Positions 1 to 8,924 of a DNA stretch of 14,421 nucleotides are shown piece by piece. The position numbers and the translations under genes were made by a program. The notes beneath the pieces are model-generated. The model had not been told where the DNA came from. It was given only the letters and a program-made list of their open reading frames with translations, and did no database searches. Each line of letters begins with the position of its first letter. The stretch's first letter is position 1. The stretch is from Phoronis ovalis (lineage: Eukaryota > Phoronida > Phoronidae): NCBI GenBank assembly GCA_028565635.1, contig JAOXYB010032496.1:1-14421 (forward strand). Reading direction: 5' to 3'.

Positions 1-860
1 TGGGGAGTCTGAGAGTTAGTCGTCCAATCGAGTAATCCTTTCGGTCCGACGTCTCTTATTCTTGAAGGAAGCCAGAGTAGGTGTCTTTACTTCATCATCA
101 GATAAACTATTCCAAATATTTATCACTCGATTTGCGAAAAAAAATTGCTCTGATAGACGTATTTACAATTACTACCGTAATTCAAGTGGCGTAACACTAA
201 CAGTTATGACTTATGTACCTTTTCTGAGTTTGCATGAGTGTCTGCTGAATTGTCTGACGCTCATATGGATTGAGTAACGATTCTGATTTATACAAGTTGC
301 GTGTAAATGTATAAGTTGCAATCTTTAAATCTAGTTGAATGTCACAATTTGCTAATTTTAAACACCTTTTCTGGACTGATTATAGTTTACTGAATGTCTT
401 TCTTAAACTCCCAACCCGGTCCCAAGATCTTGCTCAGTTCATGAAAAAATCTATTTAAACTGTATTCATTGTTTCCCTGAACTTGAGTACAACACATTTC
501 TCTGCATTAAAATGTAATAGCCACTCCAAGTCACTCCAAGCTGATAAAGAATCTAAATCATTTTGTAACTTTTGATAATCAAATTCATTTCTTATCTCTC
601 TAATTATATGCTTTAGCATCATCTGCAAACATTTTACACTTCATATCTGGCAGTTCATTCTCATAGATCAAAATTAACCGAGAGGCCCAAGAATTGAGCC
701 ATGAGGAACTGCACTGTCTTATAACTTCTCTCCATCCAGATATACAATTTTTAAGAATAACACTTTGTTGTCTGTTTATAAGGTGTTATATTTTAATTCA
801 AGCATTCTTTATGCAACATTTTGTCGAAATGGTGACCCTTAGCAGCATGTGTGAAATAAC
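1..860 (-). pseudogene. Decayed non-LTR retrotransposon reverse transcriptase (CR1/Jockey-like), 3' part
   Basis: Read on the minus strand, this stretch holds scattered pieces of a LINE reverse transcriptase in the correct order but in shifting frames. From its 5' side there is an FDK-x-LHKE piece near 800-835 and then QSVILKN...SGWREV near 718-775. VPHGSILGPL follows at about 681-709, and a YENELPD stretch leads into the catalytic FADDAK box at 612-629. Then come LQNDLDSL (about 540-580), WLLHFNAEKC (about 480-525) and finally the C-terminal FFFANRVINIWNSL block, which ends in TAA at 16-18. The order and motifs are those of arthropod CR1/Jockey/L2-type elements; the exact clade cannot be fixed by eye. 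At least two frameshifts and several stops break the frame, so it is dead. The endonuclease domain is not visible. The element's 3' tail runs off the left edge of the window. Confidence 0.85.
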
Positions 861-1033
861 ATCCCTTATGGACAACTGTTTAAAGTAATAATTTAATTAT
901 TCCAATACCCATTCAAAATACCAAGTCACCTTCATTTGGCGAGTGACACCCGCTAAAATTTTGTTAAATGATGTCACTAATCTTACATGTTTTTGCTATT
1001 ACTTTGGCATCTTTGCACATTGCCTAGGATTAC
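861..1033. other. Unassigned AT-rich spacer
   Basis: This lies between the retroelement remnant and the short inverted-repeat element. No coding, RNA or repeat signal was seen. It could be more of the decayed LINE, eroded beyond recognition. Confidence 0.4.
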
Positions 1034-1243
1034 TAAACTCAGATGTTGTGTTCCGCTTCGTATTTAATATAATTATAATACTTTACTATAAAAGGTAGTT
1101 CCATATTTTCCTACTAGGTGTAGCATATAAAAACTTCGAGCATCAGCGCCACCTGGCGGGAGAATATGCAACTACTTTCACGTAGAGCTTATTCAATATA
1201 TTAACCGGTATTAATACGAAGCGGAACACAACATCTGAGTTTA
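1034..1243. mobile_element. Short non-autonomous inverted-repeat element (MITE), about 206 bp
   Basis: Positions 1034-1064 and 1213-1243 are perfect reverse complements over 31 bases (core TCAGATGTTGTGTTCCGCTT). If the outer TA on each side is the target duplication, the element is 1036-1241, as for Tc1/mariner-like families. Alternatively, the flanks TTACTAA (1030-1036) and TTACTTA (1241-1247) could be an imperfect 7-bp duplication, which would point elsewhere. There is no transposase frame inside; the interior is about 150 bp and carries a CTCF-like motif. Identical terminal repeats indicate a fairly young copy. The superfamily is an inference. Confidence 0.65.
1146..1159 (-). promoter_or_regulatory. 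CTCF-like motif inside the MITE
   Basis: GCGCCACCTGGCGG reads on the minus strand as CCGCCAGGTGGCGC. This fits the conserved animal CTCF core (CCASYAGRKGGCRS) at 13 of 14 positions. The site is only a sequence match; a 14-base near-palindrome in an AT-rich window is unusual, but binding is not shown. Confidence 0.35.
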
Positions 1244-1601
1244 CTTAGATTGTACTAAACTAAGCATCCTGCAATCACAACTGTAAACATTTATTAGTAA
1301 TAAATGAATAAAACTGTGTTTGCTTTGTCACACTTTCAAGGATTTTATTTGAACAAAGTGCTAATTTTATAAAGCTTTAGAGTGATAATGTATAGCTTTA
1401 ACTATTTGACATTACAATTAATACTGCAATATTGGTGGATAATGCTTGCAGTGACTGATATTTTGGAGGTGTGTGTATCGAGAGTAGGCATTGTATATGA
1501 CTCCTATATATATATATATTGTGGATGTGTGTATGCTGCCTTAAAGGATGGGGGTCTCCACTTTTTTCCGTGTATAAATTTAAAATGTGTACTCATTTTA
1601 G
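1244..1601. other. Region upstream of the first recognised FRA10AC1 exon
   Basis: This is AT-rich non-coding sequence with a (TA)n run at about 1505-1519 and a splice acceptor (TTTTAG) ending at 1601. The upstream exon bearing the FRA10AC1 start codon and the promoter should be here or further left, but no convincing exon or core promoter could be identified. Confidence 0.5.
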
Positions 1602-1663
1602 GTTCACCAAGGTGGAGGCTATGGATCAGAATTTGAATATGATAGTGAAACAGAGAGGAGAAA
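1602..1663 (+). CDS. FRA10AC1: FRA10AC1 exon a (N-terminal GGYGSEFEYDSE)
   Basis: It begins in phase 0 after TTTTAG and ends with two bases (AA) before GTAAGA. It encodes the acidic N-terminus VHQGGGYGSEFEYDSETERR, which corresponds to the GGYDSDFSDDE start of the human protein. A TAG lies in frame at 1599-1601, so translation cannot begin just upstream without splicing. Confidence 0.85.
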
Positions 1664-4600
1664 GTAAGAGTTTACATTCATTATTTGATTTTTTTAAGAG
1701 AGTAGTAAAACAAGAAGAATAGTTTCTAGTAAAGGTGAATAATGTCTGTGAACAGATGCTATTGGCTCTCAATTGACACAGGTTGCAATTTTATATACTT
1801 GGTATATTATAATGCTAATTGTTTTTCTTGTAGAGCCAAAAGAAAAGATCTTATTCCTGACAGAAAGAAAACTACAGATGGTGTGGGACACAAAAGAGAA
1901 CTTGGGACAGAGTACAGCAAGTAATACATAAGAAAATTTCATATAGGAGCATTGATGGGGAGACCCTTTCTAGTCACCCTGAACTTCAGAGCCCATAAAT
2001 CATCGCTTTTCATTTAATGTTTTTTATTTCTTACCTCTCAAATTTTATTTCTCATGGTAGCTCAGTTTATAGATTCTGACACAAGTGGAACCTTTTCCAT
2101 GCCTGTCTGAATTATTTAATGATTAATAAATTCTTTGCACTTTCCAAATTAAAAGAGGGTTATGATTTATTTTGCCATGTGTCACCCTAGTACCAAAATT
2201 AAGAAACCTGCAATAGAAAGGGCCCTATTTAAAAACCCTGCTTTTAAACATTCAATAGGGTTCAGAATTTGGGAAACAAACCTATCATTTCAGACTTTAT
2301 ATGTTAAATTTTGTTTATGAAATTCATAAATCTTTTAATACCGGTTCATTGTTTCACGTATTTATTTGAATAAATATTGACCTGGATGTGAAATTTAGTA
2401 CTTGTACCCGAAAAATAGTAGGACATATATCTAAATAAATAATATGTAAGCTATCTTTATAAAGAGTGATAACATATTTTGATTACTATTTGTTCCCACA
2501 ACAAAATATTTGTGTTACTTTTACAAGCAGGTTTGAATATTTCTCTGTTACAGGACAGAAGGCAGAAGTATGCGCTTTCACTATCTTAGTTTGGATGCTG
2601 TATCCTTTTAATAGAGTGTCTATTAAAACTGGAGCAAGAGTATTGTACAAAGATGCACTTCATTTTGTGGGTTTCTCGGGATGCTAGTAATGAATGATAG
2701 CCTTTTGTGATTGTCTCCTTACATAAATCTTCAGTATGCTCGACACAAACAGATGATTAATAACTACATGATGTATTATGGTGGGAAATGGAAGGATTTT
2801 ACTACTAATAGGTATTGCTTTGTTGTAAAGTTACTAACAGTACAATTATTTTTGTTAATCTTTACTTCCTGTGGCAGTAGCCAAATGCCTACCTAGAATT
2901 ATCATAGCAGATCAAGGAATCCCTGCCACTTTGGGTAAAATTGATAACAACAGAAGCGTATTTTGATTTTCCAGAATCTGGTATTGGAAATTGGAAAACT
3001 GCGCATTTCTTTTGTACACACAATGTATCAGTTTTCAGTTTGAGACTGGGAGTCAATGATAATTTACGAGTAAATCCACGTATTACTATTAAAACATTTA
3101 ACAAATATAAGTTGTCATGTTTGTAGTTTTTTTCTAGTCTGAAAGACTGCCAGTATAATTTCTCATGTTATGATTATCAAACAGTTTCTGCAAATTGTAG
3201 ACCCGTAAGTAAAACTGATCTAGACATAATTCGAGAAAATCAGCAATTTTTATGGGATGAAGAGGAGGATGAACCTGGAACTTGGTGAGTGAAAGTTGGA
3301 TAACTATTACAACTAAGTATTGAGGATAAAACTGTTCTGTTTATTGAATTTTTACTATAACTAAATATGTATTAAACACTTACAACAAAATGAAAACAGG
3401 ATAGAGATCTAATATGAAATAGTACATGTATTACAACTGGCCATCAGTTTGTAGAAAAACAGTTATATATTATTGCCAGATGTTGCAGTGAATAGCTAAA
3501 TGGGTAGCTGATGGAGTCAAATGTAAAAGAGACTATTTCAAAATCTGCAAGATGGCTCTGTGTGTACGTTATGCTATTAAACAGAAAGTTATATTTTATT
3601 ATGGTGTTCAATTTTAAACATATTCTTGTTGTTATACTGCACAATAGCCTTCCTGGGTATTTTCCTTTCATGTAATTTTAAAACACATTCAATAATGTTT
3701 TTTGCATCAGAAGATAGCACAGTTTTGCAAGCGTAGTATCAGACTCGGTACCAGACAAGATATGCAAAACTCCCCTTCTAAGATGCATCTGTTTCTTTAC
3801 CTCGGCAATGCATGTCATTCATATGCAAATTATACTAATAATGGTCATATATGCCAAATGCTTATGTCACTGCTCTGCAAAATCTAGTAACAAGCTGTTT
3901 TTCTTTATCAGACTGATTTTACTGCATATTATCTGGCAAAATTCAAAATATACTCCTTCAAATTAGGCCTCTATTCGGTTTCACTTTGTAGATGTTTTAG
4001 TGGATATTTTAGTTTTCTTCATAAAGTTATTGCAAAAAATGGAATCTTTATCCATTATGAAACAAGTAATAGTTCAGTGTTGTCATGTAACTTTGCTTTC
4101 CATTCTGTTTGTTTTGTTATTATTGGAACAATACAGTAACTATTTTAGCTAAATTATTGACAAGCTTGAGGTGCCTACTGGGTGATTAATGCTTAACTTT
4201 TTTGAGATTCTGCCTTGATTTTCAGGGAGAAGAAACTTGCCAAGAAGTACTATGACAAACTGTTTAAAGAGTACTGTATAGCAGATCTCAGCAGATACAA
4301 AGAAAACAAGATTGCTTTGAGGTGGAGGACAGAGAAGGAAGTTGTGGTTGGAAAAGGTTTGCTGTTGTAAATTTATATTTCATCTGCTGTTTTGTTTATG
4401 TAACTCAAGGTTTGGTTTGTAGCATTATGATCTACGTGTAGGGTACTGGGGGGACTATTCTAGAAAGAACAACAGTGGAGTGGAGAAGAAATATTAAAGA
4501 CAAATAAACATACAAATAAACCATTCTTGGTGAGATTGAAACATTTGCAAAAAACCACGTTGCTGCATGAGTTTAAAGGCAGCAGGCAGAACTATTTCTT

Positions 4601-6465
4601 TAGTCTGGGAAACCACAGGAAATCCGGAAAGTTCTCAAAGGATGACTTTTTTGCAACACACAAAATTTAATGTATATAAAAATACCAGCAGTATGGTCTT
4701 ATTTAATGAGCTATGTCAGAATAAAGATGTCATGGCAAACTTTGTTTTCATAGGTCAGTTTATATGTGGAAATAAAAAGTGTGAGGAAAAAGAATCTTTA
4801 AGAAGTTGGGAAGTAAACTTTGCATATACAGAACATGGAGAAAAGAAAAATGCTTTAGTCAAACTAAGTAAGTATGTTTATGATTATCACCATGCCCCAG
4901 CTTTCCATGTTACATATTGGAATAATATTATGTAGATCTTAGGGATCACCTCAAAAGTGATCACAATGACCACAAACGTATAGTGTTTCGTATAGAGGGC
5001 AGGGGGATTAAAATCTCCCTACGTTAGTGCGAAATGAAAAAATCATGCCTAGTATATATACGATATTTAATATCATTCCTTTAACGCACCTCCGTTTTGA
5101 AATAGTAAACGCACCCCTGTCGCAGCACGGAGACGTTTCAGCGACCTTTTTCGATTACTGAACTGATATTTTTCTCTTGCACCCCCCTTTTGGAAAAAGT
5201 GTCTGACGGCCCTGATTTAACTCTTGAAATTGACAGTCAGTTTTTACACGTATGTGACGTCCAAATCTCACTAATCCCCCTACATTTGACCAGCGGGGGT
5301 GGGGGGTAATTCCTATACGAAACACTATACGTTTGTGGTCATTGTGATAACTTTTGAGATGATCCCTTATCTGTGTTAACATCTGCATTGTTTTTATGAA
5401 TGCACTGCATAGTGGCCATATTTCTACTAACTGTTGTAAACCAAATAATAACCATTTCATGGAAATGCTGCCAGTCTATATCTGGGAGCAGTGAATAAAT
5501 GTAAGTGGTATTCAGCCTTTTTGACATGCATTTGTATCTGTATGTTGCATTTGTATCTGTATGGTGCATTTGTATCTGTATGGTGCATTTGTATCTGTAT
5601 GGTGCATTTGTATCTGTATGGTGTGAGTATTAAAAGAATACTGGTATTTTGCAGGATTGTGTCCAGATTGCTCATACAAACTGAATTACTATCACAAGTA
5701 AGTCACTACATGCCTGTACTTACTGGCAACCATCAAAATATGATACATACTAGTATATTTATATTGAAAACACATACATCATTCTTTGTGTTGTAGTATA
5801 TATATTTCAGTTTGTAAAAGTGCACATCCAAGAAGAAATAGAAATATTTATTGTTCCTGGTGGATCTTTATATCTACTCTGTATTGTTACTACAGGTGTG
5901 GATGCATTTTGATCTGAGAGTAGCCCCTGAATAAAGTTTGTTATGAATTTGATTTCTGGTTTTAGGAAAAAAGAGATAAAAAGGAAAAAAAGAACGGACA
6001 AAGAATTTAGCTCTAGTAAACGACAAAAACTTTCTGAAGTAGAAACAGAAGAGAGGGAACAAGGCCAGACAAATATGTCTCAGGACTACGAGGATACAAG
6101 GCAGTCGTCAGTTTCCAGTACTTCTGTTAAGAATGAATCTGAAATATGGAGCGGCCCAGTAAAATTAGTCGATGAGAAGTCAAGGTAAGAATAACAGTGA
6201 CTCAAAAAAGGTATTTATGCACTGTAGAATGCAATCAGTGGGATTTTTTTTACACTTAGTACATTTCTAAAGCAATTAAAATAAGCATCGAACAAACTGT
6301 TTAATATGTATCCTTATAAAATAGCCTGTTAATTAATATTTGTTCTGAATTAGATTGCCATACTTGTTTAACTTGCACCATTTTAACAAATACTTATGTT
6401 TATTAAGCATGGTATATTTTAGGGGAGAGGAATTTGATGAATATTTTGAAGACATGTTTTTATGA
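1602..6465 (+). CDS. FRA10AC1: FRA10AC1 homologue, ten coding exons, start exon missing
   Basis: Joining 1602-1663, 1834-1920, 2554-2599, 2735-2811, 3201-3284, 4226-4356, 4754-4867, 5655-5697, 5966-6184 and 6423-6465 gives 906 bases. These encode 301 residues plus TGA, and every junction is GT-AG with matching phase. The product follows human FRA10AC1 (315 aa, from memory) along its length. In residue order it has GGYGSEFEYDSE near the N-terminus, RFHYLSLDAYARHKQ at about 57-71, YYGGK at 79-83 and the hallmark KKYYDKLFKEYCIADLS block in the 4226-4356 exon. A probable zinc ribbon follows, with C167, C172, C203 and C206. Then come WEVNFAYTEHGEK, a basic tail (about 215-227) that could be a nuclear signal, and the conserved end EEFDEYFEDMFL. 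Family members are nuclear and associated with the spliceosome; the zinc-binding reading is an inference. The frame carries an in-frame stop just before 1602, so the start lies in an upstream exon. Confidence 0.95.
1834..1920 (+). CDS. FRA10AC1: FRA10AC1 exon b
   Basis: Acceptor TTTTTCTTGTAG, donor GTAATA, phase 2 at both ends. It encodes a lysine-rich, poorly conserved linker (KAKRKDLIPDRKK...). This matches the basic segment after the acidic N-terminus in the human protein. Confidence 0.8.
1921..2553 (+). other. FRA10AC1 intron b-c
   Basis: AT-rich intron of 633 bases with standard GT-AG ends. No repeat, RNA gene or extra exon was seen in it. Confidence 0.75.
2554..2599 (+). CDS. FRA10AC1: FRA10AC1 exon c (RFHYLSLDA)
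   Basis: A 46-base exon between TTCTCTGTTACAG and a GTATCC donor. It encodes TEGRSMRFHYLSLDA and ends in phase 0, matching RRFHLIAMDAY of human FRA10AC1. The same bases lie inside a longer open frame in another register, which is not used. Confidence 0.85.
2735..2811 (+). CDS. FRA10AC1: FRA10AC1 exon d (ARHKQMINNYMMYYGGK)
   Basis: Acceptor AAATCTTCAG, donor GTATTG. It encodes YARHKQMINNYMMYYGGKWK and onward, equivalent to QRHTKFVNDYILYYGGK in human. It ends in phase 2. Confidence 0.93.
2812..3200 (+). other. FRA10AC1 intron d-e
   Basis: A 389-base intron. Open frames on both strands around 2889-3126 overlap each other, lack family similarity and look like chance; the segment has nothing else recognisable. 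Confidence 0.7.
3201..3284 (+). CDS. FRA10AC1: FRA10AC1 exon e (TDLDIIRENQQFLWDEE)
   Basis: Acceptor CAAATTGTAG, strong donor GTGAGT. The exon encodes KTDLDIIRENQQFLWDEEDE and the first two bases of the next tryptophan codon. This is one of the best conserved stretches of the family. Confidence 0.95.
3285..4225 (+). other. FRA10AC1 intron e-f
   Basis: The longest intron (941 bases), very AT-rich. The only open frames are short and unsupported. No mobile element or structured RNA was recognised. Confidence 0.7.
4226..4356 (+). CDS. FRA10AC1: FRA10AC1 exon f (core family block)
   Basis: Acceptor TGATTTTCAG, donor GTTTGC. It encodes EKKLAKKYYDKLFKEYCIAD and then LSRYKENKIALRWRTEKEV. This is the hallmark block of the family and nearly identical to the human sequence. 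It ends in phase 1 inside a glycine codon. Confidence 0.97.
4357..4753 (+). other. FRA10AC1 intron f-g
   Basis: A 397-base intron. Its last 187 bases are open in the same frame as exon g, starting from an ATG at 4567, so retention of this part would not introduce a stop. Whether it is ever translated cannot be told. Confidence 0.7.
4754..4867 (+). CDS. FRA10AC1: FRA10AC1 exon g (first half of zinc ribbon)
   Basis: Acceptor TTTTCATAG, donor GTAAGT. It carries QFICGNKKC, the first cysteine pair, followed by SWEVNFAYTEHGEKKNALVK, which is almost invariant in animals. The reading frame happens to remain open into both flanking introns, from 4567 to the TAG ending at 4935. Confidence 0.97.
4939..5369. 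mobile_element. PIF/Harbinger-like MITE, 425 bp, in FRA10AC1 intron g-h
   Basis: The left arm 4942-4995 and right arm 5313-5366 are inverted copies over 54 bases with only two mismatches (outer end GGGATCAYCTCAAAAGT). TTA flanks the element on both sides (4939-4941 and 5367-5369). A three-base TTA/TAA duplication with termini beginning GGG is typical of PIF/Harbinger and its Tourist-like MITEs. The 317-base interior has no transposase frame and is more GC-rich than the intron around it, with G runs near 5294-5306. The near-identical arms point to a recent insertion. The superfamily call rests on the ends alone. Confidence 0.75.
5527..5621 (+). repeat. Minisatellite, five tandem 19-bp copies
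   Basis: Five head-to-tail copies of TGCATTTGTATCTGTATGG fill 5527-5621. The last four are identical and the first differs only at its final base. Since 19 is not a multiple of three, the array cycles through all frames; none of the three plus-strand registers contains a stop, which explains open frames here on both strands. It sits in FRA10AC1 intron g-h, between the MITE and the acceptor at 5654. Confidence 0.97.
5655..5697 (+). CDS. FRA10AC1: FRA10AC1 exon h (LCPDCSYKLNYYH, second cysteine pair)
   Basis: A 43-base exon between ATTTTGCAG and GTAAGT that encodes the CPDC knuckle of the probable zinc ribbon. It matches LCQECSIKLNFHH in human. Its acceptor lies only 33 bases after a perfect minisatellite array. 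Confidence 0.95.
5698..5965 (+). other. FRA10AC1 intron h-i
   Basis: A 268-base GT-AG intron with no recognised feature. Confidence 0.75.
5966..6184 (+). CDS. FRA10AC1: FRA10AC1 exon i (basic/acidic disordered tail)
   Basis: Acceptor TGGTTTTAG, donor GTAAGA. The exon starts with a lysine/arginine cluster (KKKEIKRKKRTDK), a likely nuclear localisation signal. A Glu/Ser-rich low-complexity stretch follows, and it ends with ESEIWSGPV...DEKS, the counterpart of SELWKGPL...DEKS in human. Confidence 0.93.
6423..6465 (+). CDS. FRA10AC1: FRA10AC1 last exon (EEFDEYFEDMFL stop)
   Basis: The acceptor is ATATTTTAG. It completes the frame with GEEFDEYFEDMFL and the TGA at 6463-6465. The C-terminal motif matches EEFDEYFQDLFL of human FRA10AC1 almost exactly, which fixes the end of the gene. 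Confidence 0.95.
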
Positions 6466-7387
6466 CAAAAGTATTGGAGTGGTTTACTGCTAAGATAACT
6501 CTACACTGTACAGATTTCAACGAAATTATAAAGGAAGGACATAATCACTGAAAAGTATGCCAAGTAGACACTCTTTGGATAACCCAGTTACATAATATTG
6601 TAAACTACATAAGTAATGTCATAGGCCACACTAAGAAGATCAGTTGTTTAATAGGCAAAAGCCCTTAAGCAGTCGCACCTGTTACATAAGGTTTGTTAAA
6701 AAAAAAAAAGTGAAAACGCCAAAGTTTGAAGCTAACACGTGTTAACCAAGGTTTTTTTTGGTCTGGCTTTACCATATTTTTTAATGCTAAATTGTTGAGT
6801 GAAGAACGCTTTGTAAAATTGCAAGTATAGGTACAGAGGTTGTTGTTAGGTTTATCAGGACAAATATAGTCTGGCTTATACAACAGCATTTTTGTTGTTA
6901 CTGAGCACTTTGATGTTATGTTAATAATCCCCATCAAGGGGTAGGTTGTCTTAACCCTTCATCTGTACTTCCAAACCTCCACTCATAACTTCCAACACTT
7001 CTTTCTATAATTTGTGTACTGTATGCAGATATCGTACTATGTGGAGTTTTTCGCGAAACAAGCAAGAGTATAACTTGAGCACGACTCTGTGACCATCTTT
7101 ATATGCTGTTGTTGCTTGTACCAATACTGGTACGGAACAAAATAATGTTTTCCTTTAAAAAAAGTTTGGATGATAGCATGCTTAATGATTTTTTGGAAAA
7201 AAAATTGTGTGTGGTTATATGACAGTGATGTGTAATTGACCTTTTTGCACTGTTAAGTTTCTATTTGGAAGTCATAAATCTACCATGATATTGATCTGAG
7301 ATGTACTTTTTATGTCATCTAACAGTGAATGCATCAATGCTTGCTATGGTTGCCACCCTTCTTCAAACCTGGCAAAGCTTTTGGGAT

Positions 7388-7393
7388 AATAAA
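7388..7393 (+). terminator. Possible polyadenylation signal for FRA10AC1
   Basis: This is the first AATAAA downstream of the FRA10AC1 stop codon, 923 bases away. In an AT-rich window such hexamers arise often by chance, so the assignment is weak. Confidence 0.25.
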
Positions 7394-8913
7394 ATATCAT
7401 TTTAGTTAAATAAGTGAGCAGACAATGTTCAACACAAGTTTGCATATCCCACCAATGTAATGTTATACTGTCACCATTATAGCACAGTTCTTGACAAGAC
7501 TGAGGACTAATATTCAGTACAGGCAGAGACATAACATTTATATCACAATACTACACAGGCATCTTCATTCTTCAAGGTCTCAAGGACCAACTACTATGCT
7601 TCCATGTACAATGAGAAACTGCTCATACGAATAACAAAGCCACTTTTGTATTGTATTTCTGTTGTAATTAAAATGCAACAAAAATCTTGGTGCTAAAGTG
7701 TTATCTGTATAATGCTTGTAACAGCAGACTCTGTGCCTATGATGCTGAATAATTTACATTAATGTATAAGTTTATTTTATTATTCTGACAATGTTAATGG
7801 ACATTTTTAGGTATTCATGTAATGTAACTGCACATTCGATAGTTTGTGTAGAAACTGTAAACTTTCCCTGATAAAGTACTAGTTAATTAATTTTAACATG
7901 CATGTTACATGTGGGAAAAAATATAAGTATTCTAAATTAATGTAATATTCTTGTGTTTTTAATGAGTTTCCAATGAGCCAATTTCTAACTTTTGGGAAAT
8001 TACAATCACCATCATTTTTGCTGCCTGTTATGGAAAACATATCCCATGGTAAAAAAAATCTGGAAAAGTACATTTAATGGTAAAACAATTCTGGAAGTAG
8101 GCACCCCAAGGTCGATCATATAACGAAAAATTTCGAGAAATGTACCATTTGTAATAAATTATTTACTGAAAATATATACACCCACAGTAAAAAGATATTT
8201 GCGAAAAACCACCCTCTTGGTAAAAATTGTCAAAGAACCAAACAGATAGGTAACAACAGAGGCTAAAAAAAGGAGGCAGCACATATAGTCACTTTGAATG
8301 AGGTCCTCCAGGGATATGCTGTAAGTATGCTGGAATAATGCTATGATTCTGTATGGGTGTGCTGGAAATATCCATATTGTGATATTTAACTTCATTTTGT
8401 GTAGGAAATTAGTTTGGGTCATTTTCTCCACTAGCTATAGGGTGCAGTCTGTGCTACCTTCTTTCTTTAAAATTTTTATACAGTATCAATGCATGATTTA
8501 AAGATATTAATACTGTAAATAAATGACCAATTAAATCAATACTACATACCATTCATTTCTTGATAAATAAAAGATTTTGGAATTATCAGAAAAATAAAGT
8601 GTGCTACAATAAACAGATACCAAAGCGAAAACAAGAGTAAGTGCATGTGGTACATAGTATGAATCAAAAGTTCCTATTATCAAAGTGTATAATTGGAATT
8701 TTATGTAGTAAAACAGTGCCCTCACTAGGTGGTAATGTAAATCTACTGTATTAGCAAGTTGTTTTGCTATTTTTTTGTAAAAAAAAATCAGATGTGAAAA
8801 TCTCTCAAAATACATCAAAAATTGAATCCATTTACTAGTAATTTAAGTAATGCACCTACTTCGTTTTCACTCTGGTGTTAATTCAAATTCGAAATTTTCT
8901 CCCCAAAGGCACA

Positions 8914-8924
8914 CCCCCCCCCCC
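8914..8924 (+). repeat. Poly-C homopolymer, 11 bases
   Basis: An uninterrupted run of 11 C in otherwise AT-rich DNA. It is prone to length variation and sequencing error; no function is evident. Confidence 0.9.

Noticed and set aside
2466-2687. 73-codon plus-strand frame overlapping exon c
   Set aside because: It uses another register than the conserved RFHYLSLDA reading; the spliced frame fits the family and the phases.
5155-5460. 101-codon minus-strand open frame
   Set aside because: It lies across the right arm of the MITE and the following intron, with no motif; it is a by-product of the element's GC-richer sequence.
5491-5796. Open frame with repeated CICICM / HLYLYG residues, and its minus-strand counterparts rich in YRYKC
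   Set aside because: These are translations of the 19-bp minisatellite, whose three plus-strand registers contain no stop; only the small exon h inside it (5655-5697) is coding.
7344-7532. 62-codon minus-strand frame considered as a transposase remnant
   Set aside because: No DDE motif, zinc finger or terminal repeats around it; too short to support.
8159-8818. Two minus-strand frames of 90 and 95 codons with hydrophobic stretches
   Set aside because: Composition (Phe, Tyr, Ile, Leu, Ser) is what AT-rich random DNA gives; no motif, no matching splice signals and no flanking exons.
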